DNA from: Steromphala cineraria
Lineage: Eukaryota; Mollusca; Gastropoda; Trochida; Trochidae
DNA: 64,000 nt
Reading direction: 5' to 3'
Assembly: GCA_916613615.1 (NCBI GenBank)
Contig: OU744724.1
Span: 34,545,607 to 34,609,606 of the forward strand
The translations under genes and the position numbers were made by a program. This document shows positions 1 to 10,927 of this stretch, piece after piece. Numbering within the stretch: the stretch's first letter is position 1; every line of letters starts with the position of its first letter. The notes beneath the pieces were generated by a model. It searched no databases. It was not told the DNA's origin and saw only the letters and a program-made list of their open reading frames with translations.

Positions 1-1254
1 AAGGAAACGATCAACGATGTTTTAACAAAAACAGAAAAAAATCAAAAGCAAACATATTGGAACTGAAGTTATTTTAACCAGTATTTTGTAATTGGACAAA
101 CATCTTGGATACCATTTACTGTTTTGTAAACATTGAGGAAGTGAAACGTTTTCGTCGGTTTCACTCTTGTTTTAGGTGATGAATGTATTGTTATTGACAA
201 TGATGAAGCATTAACATGCCACAAAGTTTTAGACAACAATTACTTGACAAAACTATTTCTGCGATATTACAATTTTCTGCATATTGTGTTTGATATTCTT
301 TGTTAATTCTTAGATTTTCTGATAGATAAAAGTTATAAAATTGCATTTTACAATACAATTATATAATTTAAACCCATGTTTACATTTACCATATAACCAT
401 TTTGTAATACAAAGGAATTAAAAAAATATGAATACTATGATCAAATTTGTTTTGATTGAATGAGTAGTTTTAAACAACTATGATTATAAATGGAGTTATT
501 TTTTTTCATGAAAAAATTGATTTTGAAAATTGGATAGATTGTCAAGAGTACTTTTTTTATATGATTCTCAAAAATGTATGATATCAAAGTGCGTTTTAAT
601 AATTACATGCACATTACAAATTATATATGGGTGTTGGTTGACGACTTGGTTAAAACTTGTCATCGCCAATTTTTTAAAGAACCTATCATTTATTTTCCAT
701 GTCTTCTTTCTTCGTAAACCAAAACGTGTATGTCTTCTGCAGAGCATTAACCTGAAAACTTTTATTTTCCATTTCGAAATTGTGGTTTCTTCAAAATATA
801 ACGAACTTTCTTTCAGTAGACAATTTCAAATTTGAGCAGTTATTATTTTGAAGAACATACTTGACACTTGTCAATACTTCGAATTGCATTTGTCCAATTG
901 GCGCTTGCTTAATATCATGTATTGTAATTAAAAACCATTTTCAATTTGTAGTGTAATTGCTTTAGCATGTAGATTGTTTATCATATATCTTAATCTTTGT
1001 CGTCATACCTTTACAAACCAACGTTAAATTTGTGAAGAAAACTTGAGTAGTGGATATTGAAACGTCTTTGGTATCCTTTGTCTGTATGACGCATGCTTTT
1101 CGCCAAGAAATAGGTCAATTGCTCAGTAGGTTGTTATATTGAGTTAGGTGTAAATAGTGTCTCCCATAAGGTTCAAATTGTATCTTTAGTTCCGAAATAT
1201 CATTGCAAGACGTATTTGTAAATGCAACACATGACAATATATTCATTTCAAGGT

Positions 1255-1260
1255 TTTATT
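1255..1260 (-). terminator. Poly(A) signal AATAAA of copy 1
   Basis: AATAAA reads on the minus strand at 1260-1255, 146 nt past the stop codon, with T/A-rich sequence beyond it. The same signal at the same distance follows every copy, with coordinates in each gene entry. The 3' UTR would be about 160-175 nt. Confidence 0.7.
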
Positions 1261-1405
1261 CAAACAAACAACAAATGTAACAAAACATTAATGTAGCATT
1301 TCATATCATGCAAGACGTATACAATAGCACTTCATATCTGATAACAATCATAACAAGTGGTACACTGTTCATATACAAGTAATTGCAAAGATGTTCACAA
1401 TCAAT

Positions 1406-2959
1406 TTACATGTATGCACTCAGGTCAATTGCAAGAAGCAAGGTACTGTCTTTGAGTCCATGGCGAGAACGGAACTTTCTCTTGGCAATCTCGGATCTAG
1501 GCCTTGTGTTGCACTGCCTGCTGCGTTTGTTTCCAAACCACTTCTTGACTTGATCAACACTAATTGATCCTGAGAGTGCGAGGGCTTCGCACACGGTGGC
1601 AGATGGATATGGATGATGAAGGTTTGATCGGTACCAGCTTTCCATGAATTGAACTGCACGTTTGGTCAGAGGTGGTCTTCGCTTCACGCCTGGAACACTG
1701 ATACGAGACTGCTTGATGGTTTCTTGTTCCTTTTCTTCCAATAGAGCCAAGCTTTTCTCAACCCGATCCATAACCTGAAAAAATAAGAATACTTAAGATT
1801 AAACAAAGTTGAATTTGAAAACATAATTAACAGAACACTTTGGTAAAGAATAAACTGCATTAAAGGACAGAGCCATAAGAAATAGTTGATTTGAAATTAA
1901 CAGTTTTGGAAGGAATACATTGCAAAACATCAGATGTGTATATTTTGTTGAGTGAATGTTTACCTGGTGGATTTGAACATCAAAGTGCCGACAAAGCCAA
2001 TCTTTGTAGTGTGCTGTCATCTGAGTATCTGTCATCAGGTTCATCCTTTCCATCTCAATACTTGCAGCATGGAAGCGGAAAAAGGTAGATAATTCTCGTA
2101 CTTGGTCAGGGAAGCTTTTCTCCAAGTGTCGAAATCTGAAAAGGTAGATAATTGACATGTAAATCTGCTTGCGTTTTATAAGTAGGCTTTAAACGCTCTT
2201 TCATATGTACATAATAATTGCCTTTAAGTTCATTATTGCACATATGCATATATTGTAAGGAACATTAATTTAAGAAAGTAACATCGTCACCGTCTTTCTG
2301 AACAAATACGTTTAAATCAAAACTAACAGTTATGTTGATTTAAAAATAGTAAAAATCGTGTTCATTAACATGATTAATGAACTTACCTATTTTGCAGACT
2401 GCTCTCTCTAATGTGGATAGGAAGTTGATTTTCTTGTAGCATAGAACCAAACAGGACAGTAGGTTGTGAAACCTTCTTGCATTCAGTCTCCAAAATCCCT
2501 CTTAAATCTTCTAGGACGATTTTGTTGGAAGTCTCAAAGAATTCCAAGGAAAAGGAGCGAGATTCTGTGTCAGGACTTGGAGCGCTCGTCTCTATGGCTG
2601 ACAATAGTGATGACATAGGAAAAGATGCTGAATCATCCTCTGACATGTGTTCTTCATCCGGAAGAACAGGCGAGTCTGGTTCAATAGATTTGAAGAGAGC
2701 ACTGAGAGATTTCTGGAACTCATCATCTGAGTTGACTGTGATGTTCTGTGTGTCATCTGAAACAAAAACAGGTACAATTATATAACAGTCGCAACTCGAC
2801 GAAAAAGGGTAACGTGTATCTTCCTTAAGTAGTTAAAATATGTTTAATCAATGTTTTATACATACCTATATCAGATGTGCCTCCAAAGTCAAATGACTCC
2901 CAGGACAAAAGGTCTGTAGTAAAGATGTCGGAGGAAAGAGGATATTCGGAATTTGCCAT
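1406..2959 (-). CDS. TALE (PBC-like) homeodomain protein, array copy 1
   Basis: Exons on the minus strand: 2959-2866, 2756-2387, 2135-1964 and 1774-1406, with GT-AG introns of 109, 251 and 189 nt in phases 1, 2 and 0. The joined frame gives 334 residues. Residues 1-80 are acidic and Ser-rich, plausibly an activation region. Exon 3 (about 155-212) is charged and matches no domain I know. Residues about 242-303 form the homeodomain: helix 1 around FMESWYRSN, the three-residue TALE loop extension LHHPYPS, and a recognition helix with WFGNKR (W48, F49, G50, N51, R53), as in PBX proteins. A basic KRKFRSRH stretch follows. I chose the ATG at 2959 because it is 32 nt after a TATA/initiator start and has context AAACATGG. 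This copy lacks one Thr-Ser pair in exon 2. The family implies a nuclear, sequence-specific DNA-binding regulator; partners and targets are unknown. Confidence 0.88.
2361..2381. promoter_or_regulatory. Inverted repeat with a TGATTAAT site at the start of intron 2
   Basis: TTCATTAA and TTAATGAA form 8-nt perfect arms around a 5-nt centre, 5 nt inside the intron 2 donor. The right half contains TGATTAAT (2371-2378), matching the known PBX-HOX composite consensus TGATNNAT. It is present in all copies; copies 10 and 16-18 have an altered left arm (TTAATTAA) but keep TGATTAAT. Regulatory function is inference. Confidence 0.35.
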
Positions 2960-2990
2960 GTTTAACACTGATGAAGATGCAGATTGACAA

Positions 2991-3117
2991 TGAGTCGAAG
3001 TTGTCAGCAACCACTTTTTATACAGAGTCAAGTTAACTGTGTTCACATGGTCATCAATTTGCCATCAAAACAAGTTCAACAGCATGTCTAAACGATGAGT
3101 ACGCACTCAGTGAGTCA
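2991..3117 (-). promoter_or_regulatory. Core promoter of copy 1 (TATA box, initiator, AP-1-like site)
   Basis: On the minus strand TATAAAAAG occupies 3022-3014. Thirty-one nt downstream lies an initiator-like TCATT with its A at 2991, the standard TATA-to-start distance. The leader would be 32 nt, ending at ATG 2959. About 120 nt upstream (3111-3117) is TGAGTCA, an AP-1 consensus embedded in the palindrome ACTCAGTGAGT. The in-frame ATG at 3046 lies upstream of the TATA box and so would not be in the mRNA. TATA and initiator are conserved in all 18 copies, with coordinates in each gene entry. Promoter function is inferred from sequence only. Confidence 0.75.
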
Positions 3118-3700
3118 TTTTCACTGATCCTAAGTTAATTAGACTTCTTAAGAAAACACTACTGATGGACATAAAGGAAACGATCAACGATGTTTTAACA
3201 AAAACAGAAAAAAATCAAAAGCAAACATATTGGAACTGAAGTTATTTTAACCAGTATTTTGTAATTGGACAAACATCTTGGATACCATTTACTGTTTTGT
3301 AAACATTGAGGAAGTGAAACGTTTTCGTTGGTTTCACTCTTGTTTTAGGTGATGAATGTATTGTTATTGACAATGATGAAGCATTAACATGCCACAAAGT
3401 TTTAGACAACAATTACTTGACAAAACTATTTCTGCGATATTACAATTTTCTGCATATTGTGTTTGATATTCTTTGTTAATTCTTAGATTTTCTGATAGAT
3501 AAAAGTTATAAAATTGCATTTTACAATACAATTATATAATTTAAACCCATGTTTACATTTACCATATAACCATTTTGTAATACAAAGGAATTAAAAAAAT
3601 ATGAATACTATGATCAAATTTGTTTTGATTGAATGAGTAGTTTTAAACAACTATGATTATAAATGGAGTAATTTTTTTTCATGAAAAAAATGATTTTGAA

Positions 3701-3800
3701 AATTGGATAGATTGTCAAGAGTACTTTTTTATATGATTCTCAAAAATGTATGATATCAAAGTGCGTTTTAATAATTACATGCACATTACAAATTATATAT
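3701..3800 (+). repeat. LINE 3'-end fragment carried in every spacer (representative)
   Basis: This stretch matches the last codons of the LINE ORF2 (WIDCQEYFFI and stop) and its 3' UTR up to TTATATAT. Counterparts lie at 528-628, 6871-6970, 10050-10149, 13228-13327, 16407-16506, 19586-19685, 22765-22864, 25947-26046, 29129-29237, 38848-38956, 42047-42155, 45246-45354, 48434-48542, 51610-51718, 54798-54906, 57974-58080, 60877-60983 and 63780-63886. Those left of 26.1 kb have a 9-nt shorter version of a segment after TTTTAATAA; those from 29.1 kb rightward match the LINE more closely. Best explained as an old 5'-truncated insertion of the same family, amplified with the unit. Confidence 0.75.
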
Positions 3801-4578
3801 GGGTGTTGGTTGACGACTTGGTTAAGACTTGTCATCGCCAATTTTTTAAAGAACCTATCATTTATTTTCCATGTCTTCTTTCTTCGTAAACCAAAACGTG
3901 TATGTCTTCTGCAGAGCATTAACCTGAAAACTTTTATTTTCCATTTCGAAATTGTGGTTTCTTCAAAATATAACGAACTTTCTTTCAGTAGACAATTTCA
4001 AATTTGAGCAGTTATTATTTTGAAGAACATACTTGACACTTGTCAATACTTCGAATTGCATTTGTCCAATTGGCGCTTGCTTAGTATCATGTATTGTAAT
4101 TAAAAACCATTTTCAATTTTGTAGTGTAATTGCTTTAGCATGTAGATTGTTTATCATATATCTTAATCTTTGTCGTCATACCTTTACAAACCAACGTTAA
4201 ATTTGTGAAGAAAACTTGAGTAGTGGATATTGAAACGTCTTTGGTATCCTTTGTCTGTATGACGCATGCTTTTCGCCAAGAAATAGGTCAATTGCTCAGT
4301 AGGTTGTTATATTGAGTTAGGTGTAAATAGTGTCTCCCATAAGGTTCAAATTGTATCTTTAGTTCCGAAATATCATTGCAAGACGTATTTGTAAATGCAA
4401 CACATGACAATATATTCATTTCAAGGTTTTATTCAAACAAACAACAAATGTAACAAAACATTAATGTAGCATTTCATGTCATGCAAGACGTATACAATAG
4501 CACTTCATATTTGATAACAATCATAACAAGTTGTACACTGTTCATATACAAGTAATTGCAAAGATGTACACAATCAAT

Positions 4579-6129
4579 TTACATGTATGCACTCAGGTCA
4601 ATTGCACGAAGCAAGGTACTGTCTTTGAGTCCATGGCGAGAACGGAACTTTCTCTTGGCAATCTCGGATCTAGGCCTTGTGTTGCACTGCCTGCTGCGTT
4701 TGTTTCCAAACCACTTCTTGACTTGATCAACACTAATTGATCCTGAGAGTGCGAGGGCTTCGCACACGGTGGCAGATGGATATGGATGATGAAGGTTTGA
4801 TCGGTACCAGCTTTCCATGAATTGAACTGCACGTTTGGTCAGAGGTGGTCTTCGCTTCACGCCTGGAACACTGATACGAGACTGCTTGATGGTTTCTTGT
4901 TCCTTTTCTTCCAATAGAGCCAAGCTTTTCTCAACCCGATCCATAACCTGAAAATTAAGAATACTTAAGATTAAACAAAGTTGAATTTGAAAACATAATT
5001 AACAGAACACTTTGGTAAAGAATAAACTGCATTAAAGGACAGAGCCATAAGAAATAGTTGATTTGAAATTAACAGTTTTGGAAGGAATACATTGCAAAAC
5101 ATCAGATGTGTATATTTTGTTGAGTGAATGTTTACCTGGTGGATTTGAACATCAAAGTGCCGACAAAGTCAATCTTTGTAGTGTGCTGTCATCTGAGTAT
5201 CTGTCATCAGGTTCATCCTTTCCATCTCAATACTTGCAGCATGGAAGCGGAAAAAGGTAGATAATTCTCGTACTTGGTCAGGGAAGCTTTTCTCCAAGTG
5301 TCGAAATCTGAAAAGGTAGATAATTGACATGTTTGCGTTTTATAAGTAGGCTTTAAACGCTCTTTCATATGTACATAATAATTGCCTTTAAGTTCATTAT
5401 TGCACATATGCATATATTGTAAGGAACATTAATTTAAGGAAGTAACATCGTCACCGTCTTTCTGAACAAATACGTTTAAATCAAAACTAACAGTTATGTT
5501 GATTTAAAAATAGTAAAAATCGTGTTCATTAACATGATTAATGAACTTACCTATTTTGCAGACTGCTCTCTCTAATGTGGATAGGAAGTTGATTTTCTTG
5601 TAGCATAGAACCAAACAGGACAGTAGGTTGTGAAACCTTCTTGCATTCAGTCTCCAAAATCCCTCTTAAATCTTCTAGGACGATTTTGTTGGAAGTGGAA
5701 GTCTCAAAGAATTCCAAGGAAAAGGAGCGAGATTCTGTGTCAGGACTTGGAGCGCTCGTCTCTATGGCTGACAATAGTGATGACATAGAAAAAGATGCTG
5801 AATCATCCTCTGACATGTGTTCTTCATCCGGAAGAACAGGCGAGTCTGGTTCAATAGATTTGAAGAGAGCACTGAGAGATTTCTGGAACTCATCATCTGA
5901 GTTGACTGTGATGTTCTGTGTGTCATCTGAAACAAAAACAGGTACAATTATATAACAGTCGCAACTCGACGAAAAAGGGTAACGTGTATCTTCCTTAAGT
6001 AGTTAAAATATGTTTAATCAATGTTTTATACATACCTATATCAGATGTGCCTCCAAAGTCAAATGACTCCCAGGACATAAGGTCTGTAGTAAAGATGTCG
6101 GAGGAAAGAGGATATTCGGAATTTGCCAT
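4579..6129 (-). pseudogene. TALE homeodomain gene, array copy 2, nonsense-mutated
   Basis: Exons 6129-6036, 5926-5551, 5307-5136 and 4947-4579; all splice sites and the promoter (TATA 6184-6192) look intact. In exon 3 the tryptophan codon of the KDWLC stretch is TGA on the minus strand (bases 5169-5171; C to T at 5169 on the plus strand). Translation would stop at about residue 203 of 336, before the homeodomain, and the premature stop precedes an exon junction, so the mRNA is a candidate for nonsense-mediated decay. Exon 2 also has Pro78 changed to Ser. Introns 2 and 3 carry small deletions. Exon 4 itself is still open. Confidence 0.85.
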
Positions 6130-7748
6130 GTTTAACACTGATGAAGATGCAGATTGACAATGAGTCGAAGTTGTCAGCAACCACTTTTTATACAGAGTCA
6201 AGTTAACTGTGTTCACATGGTCATCAATTTGCCATCAAAACAAGTTCAACAGCATGTCTAAACGATGAGTACGCACTCAGTGAGTCATTCTCACTGATCC
6301 TAAGTTAATTAGACTTCTTAAGAAAACACTACTGATGGACATAAAGGAAACGATCAACGATGTTTTAACAAAAACAGAAAAAAATCAAAAGCAAACATAT
6401 TGGAACTGAATTTATTTTAACCAGTATTTTGTAATTGGACAAACATCTTGGATACCATTTACTGTTTTGTAAACATTGAGGAAGTGAAACGTTTTCGTTG
6501 GTTTCACTCTTGTTTTAGGTGATGAATGTATTGTTATTGACAATGATGAAGCATTAACATGCCACAAAGTTTTAGACAACAATTACTTGACAAAACTATT
6601 TCTGCGATATTACAATTTTCTGCATATTGTGTTTGATATTCTTTGTTAATTCTTAGATTTTCTGATAGATAAAAGTTATAAAATTGCATTTTACAATACA
6701 ATTATATAATTTAAACCCATGTTTACATTTACCATATAACCATTTTGTAATACAAAGGAATTAAAAAAATATGAATACTATGATCAAATTTGTTTTGATT
6801 GAATGAGTAGTTTTAAACAACTATAATTATAAATGGAGTTATTTTTTTTCATGAAAAAATTGATTTTGAAAATTGGATAGATTGTCAAGAGTACTTTTTT
6901 ATATGATTCTCAAAAATGTATGATATCAAAGTGCGTTTTAATAATTACATGCACATTACAAATTATATATGGGTGTTGGTTGACGACTTGGTTAAAACTT
7001 GTCATCGCCAATTTTTTAAAGAACCTATCATTTATTTTCCATGTCTTCTTTCTTCGTAAACCAAAACGTGTATGTCTTCTGCAGAGCATTAACCTGAAAA
7101 CTTTTATTTTCCATTTCGAAATTGTGGTTTCTTCAAAATATAACGAACTTTCTTTCAGTAGACAATTTCAAATTTGAGCAGTTATTATTTTGAAGAACAT
7201 ACTTGACACTTGTCAATACTTAGAATTGCATTTGTCCAATTGGCGCTTGCTTAATATCATGTATTGTAATTAAAAACCATTTTCAATTTTGTAGTGTAAT
7301 TGCTTTAGCATGTAGATTGTTTATCATATATCTTAATCTTTGTCGTCATACCTTTACAAACCAACGTTAAATTTGTGAAGAAAACTTGAGTAGTGGATAT
7401 TGAAACGTCTTTGGTATCCTTTGTCTGTATGACGCATGCTTTTCGCCAAGAAATAGGTCAATTGCTCAGTAGGTTGTTATATTGAGTTAGGTATAAATAG
7501 TGTCTCCCATAAGGTTCAAATTGTATCTTTAGTTCCGAAATATCATTGCAAGACGTATTTGTAAATGCAACACATGACAATATATTCATTTCAAGGTTTT
7601 ATTCAAACAAACAACAAATGTAACAAAACATTAATGTAGCATTTCATGTCATGCAAGACGTATACAATAGCACTTCATATCTGATAACAATCATAACAAG
7701 TGGTACACTGTTCATATACAAGTAATTGCAAAGATGTTCACAATCAAT

Positions 7749-9308
7749 TTACATGTATGCACTCAGGTCAATTGCAAGAAGCAAGGTACTGTCTTTGAGT
7801 CCATGGCGAGAACGGAACTTTCTCTTGGCAATCTCGGATCTAGGCCTTGTGTTGCACTGCCTGCTGCGTTTGTTTCCAAACCACTTCTTGACTTGATCAA
7901 CACTAATTGATCCTGAGAGTGCGAGGGCTTCGCACACGGTGGCAGATGGATATGGATGATGAAGGTTTGATCGGTACCAGCTTTCCATGAATTGAACTGC
8001 ACGTTTGGTCAGAGGTGGTCTTCGCTTCACGCCTGGAACACTGATACGAGACTGCTTGATGGTTTCTTGTTCCTTTTCTTCCAATAGAGCCAAGCTTTTC
8101 TCAACCCGATCCATAACCTGAAAAAATAAGAATACTTAAGATTAAACAAAGTTGAATTTGAAAACATAATTAACAGAACACTTTGGTAAAGAATAAACTG
8201 CATTAAAGGACAGAGCCATAAGAAATAGTTGATTTGAAATTAACAGTTTTGGAAGGAATACATTGCAAAACATCAGATGTGTATATTTTGTTGAGTGAAT
8301 GTTTACCTGGTGGATTTGAACATCAAAGTGCCGACAAAGCCAATCTTTGTAGTGTGCTGTCATCTGAGTATCTGTCATCAGGTTCATCCTTTCCATCTCA
8401 ATACTTGCAGCATGGAAGCGGAAAAAGGTAGATAATTCTCGTACTTGGTCAGGGAAGCTTTTCTCCAAGTGTCGAAATCTGAAAAGGTAGATAATTGACA
8501 TGTAAATCTGCTTGCGTTTTATAAGTAGGCTTTAAACGCTCTTTCATATGTACATAATAATTGCCTTTAAGTTCATTATTGCACATATGCATATATTGTA
8601 AGGAACATTAATTTAAGGAAGTAACATCGTCACCGTCTTTCTGAACAAATACGTTTAAATCAAAACTAACAGTTATGTTGATTTAAAAATAGTAAAAATC
8701 GTGTTCATTAACATGATTAATGAACTTACCTATTTTGCAGACTGCTCTCTCTAATTTGGATAGGAAGTTGATTTTCTTGTAGCATAGAACCAAACAGGAC
8801 AGTAGGTTGTGAAACCTTCTTGCATTCAGTCTCCAAAATCCCTCTTAAATCTTCTAGGACGATTTTGTTGGAAGTGGAAGTCTCAAAGAATTCCAAGGAA
8901 AAGGAGCGAGATTCTGTGTCAGGACTTGGAGCGCTCGTCTCTATGGCTGACAATAGTGATGACATAGGAAAAGATGCTGAATCATCCTCTGACATGTGTT
9001 CTTCATCCGGAAGAACAGGCGAGTCTGGTTCAATAGATTTGAAGAGAGCACTGAGAGATTTCTGGAACTCATCATCTGAGTTGACTGTGATGTTCTGTGT
9101 GTCATCTGAAACAAAAACAGGTACAATTATATAACAGTCGCAACTCGACGAAAAAGGGTAACGTGTATCTTCCTTAAGTAGTTAAAATATGTTTAATCAA
9201 TGTTTTATACATACCTATATCAGATGTGCCTCCAAAGTCAAATGACTCCCAGGACATAAGGTCTGTAGTAAAGATGTCGGAGGAAAGAGGATATTCGGAA
9301 TTTGCCAT
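7749..9308 (-). CDS. TALE (PBC-like) homeodomain protein, array copy 3
   Basis: Exons 9308-9215, 9105-8730, 8478-8307 and 8117-7749; 336 residues, with the Thr-Ser-Thr-Ser form of exon 2. The homeodomain matches copy 1. Copy-specific: His to Gln near the end of exon 2 (PIQIRESS). It shares with copy 1 a Leu in the C-terminal STLLLAIDL, where copies 2 and 4-15 have Arg. TATA 9363-9371, predicted start about 9340, AATAAA at 7603-7598. Confidence 0.86.
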
Positions 9309-10927
9309 GTTTAACACTGATGAAGATGCAGATTGACAATGAGTCGAAGTTGTCAGCAACCACTTTTTATACAGAGTCAAGTTAACTGTGTTCACATGGT
9401 CATCAATTTGCCATCAAAACAAGTTCAACAGCATGTCTAAACGATGAGTACGCACTCAGTGAGTCATTCTCACTGATCCTAAGTTAATTAGACTTCTTAA
9501 GAAAACACTACTGATGGACATAAAGGAAACGATCAACGATGTTTTAACAAAAACAGAAAAAAATCAAAAGCAAACATATTGGAACTGAAGTTATTTTAAC
9601 CAGTATTTTGTAATTGGACAAACATCTTGGATACCATTTACTGTTTTGTAAACATTGAGGAAGTGAAACGTTTTCGTTGGTTTCACTCTTGTTTTAGGTG
9701 ATGAATGTATTGTTATTGACAATGATGAAGCATTAACATGCCACAAAGTTTTAGACAACAATTACTTGACAAAACTATTTCTGCGATATTACAATTTTCT
9801 GCATATTGTGTTTGATATTCTTTGTTAATTCTTAGATTTTCTGATAGATAAAAGTTATAAAATTGCATTTTACAATACAATTATATAATTTAAACCCATG
9901 TTTACATTTACCATATAACCATTTTGTAATACAAAGGAATTAAAAAAATATGAATACTATGATCAAATTTGTTTTGATTGAATGAGTAGATTTAAACAAC
10001 TATGATTATAAATGGAGTTATTTTTTTTCTTGAAAAAATTGATTTTGAAAATTGGATAGATTGTCAAGAGTACTTTTTTATATGATTCTCAAAAATGTAT
10101 GATATCAAAGTGCGTTTTAATAATTACATGCACATTACAAATTATATATGGATGTTGGTTGACGACTTGGTTAAAACTTGTCATCGCCAATTTTTTAAAG
10201 AACCTATCATTTATTTTCCATGTCTTCTTTCTTCGTAAACCAAAACGTGTATGTCTTCTGCAGAGCATTAACCTGAAAACTTTTATTTTCCATTTCGAAA
10301 TTGTGGTTTCTTCAAAATATAACGAACATTCTTTCAGTAGACAATTTCAAATTTGAGCAGTTATTATTTTGAAGAACATACTTGACACTTGTCAATACTT
10401 CGAATTGCATTTGTCCAATTGGCGCTTGCTTAATATCATGTATTGTAATTAAAAACCATTTTCAATTTTGTAGTGTAATTGCTTTAGCGTGTAGATTGTT
10501 TATCATATATCTTAATCTTTGTCGTCATACCTTTACAAACCAACGTTAAATTTGTGAAGAAAACTTGAGTAGTGGATATTGAAACGTCTTTGGTATCCTT
10601 TGTCTGTATGACGCATGCTTTTCGCCAAGAAATAGGTCAATTGCTCAGTAGGTTGTTATATTGAGTTAGGTGTAAATAGTGTCTCCCATAAGGTTCAAAT
10701 TGTATCTTTAGTTCCGAAATATCATTGCAAGACGTATTTGTAAATGCAACACATGACAATATATTCATTTCAAGGTTTTATTCAAACAAACAACAAATGT
10801 AACAAAACATTAATGTAGCATTTCATGTCATGCAAGACGTATAAAATAGCACTTCATATCTGATAACAATCATAACAAGTGGTACACTGTTCATATACAA
10901 GTAATTGCAAAGATGTACACAATCAAT

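Larger units (their letters stand above)
2991..4427. other. Representative intergenic spacer (copy 1 to copy 2)
   Basis: This is AT-rich spacer between the promoter of one copy and the poly(A) signal of the next. The only things I recognise are the core promoter at its left end and a LINE 3' tail (3701-3800). A plus-strand open frame of about 85 codons over the tail matches nothing I know. Equivalent spacers lie at 1-1254, 6161-7597, 9340-10776, 12518-13954, 15697-17133, 18875-20312, 22055-23494, 25237-26676, 38138-39594, 41337-42793, 44536-45984, 47723-49172, 50900-52348, 54087-55541, 57261-58444, 60164-61347 and 63067-64000 (partial). Confidence 0.8.

Noticed and set aside
1799..2158. A single 119-codon minus-strand open frame over exon 3 as a separate gene
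   Set aside because: Both ends read into introns with clear GT/AG signals at 1963 and 2136, and only the 172-nt exon joins in phase with its neighbours.
2960..3046. Upstream in-frame ATG at 3046 as the true start of the homeodomain protein
   Set aside because: It lies 5' of the TATA box (3014-3022) and predicted start site (2991). The ATG at 2959 has better context and begins the acidic region.
3750..4007. Plus-strand open frame of 85 codons (beginning MISKCVL) in each spacer, as a second gene
   Set aside because: It starts inside the LINE 3' tail, has low-complexity AT-rich composition, matches no family I know and changes length between units. It recurs only because the spacer recurs.
5641..5955. 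Plus-strand open frame of about 104 codons opposite exon 2
   Set aside because: It is the antisense shadow of exon 2, runs into intron 1, and has no start context or splice support.
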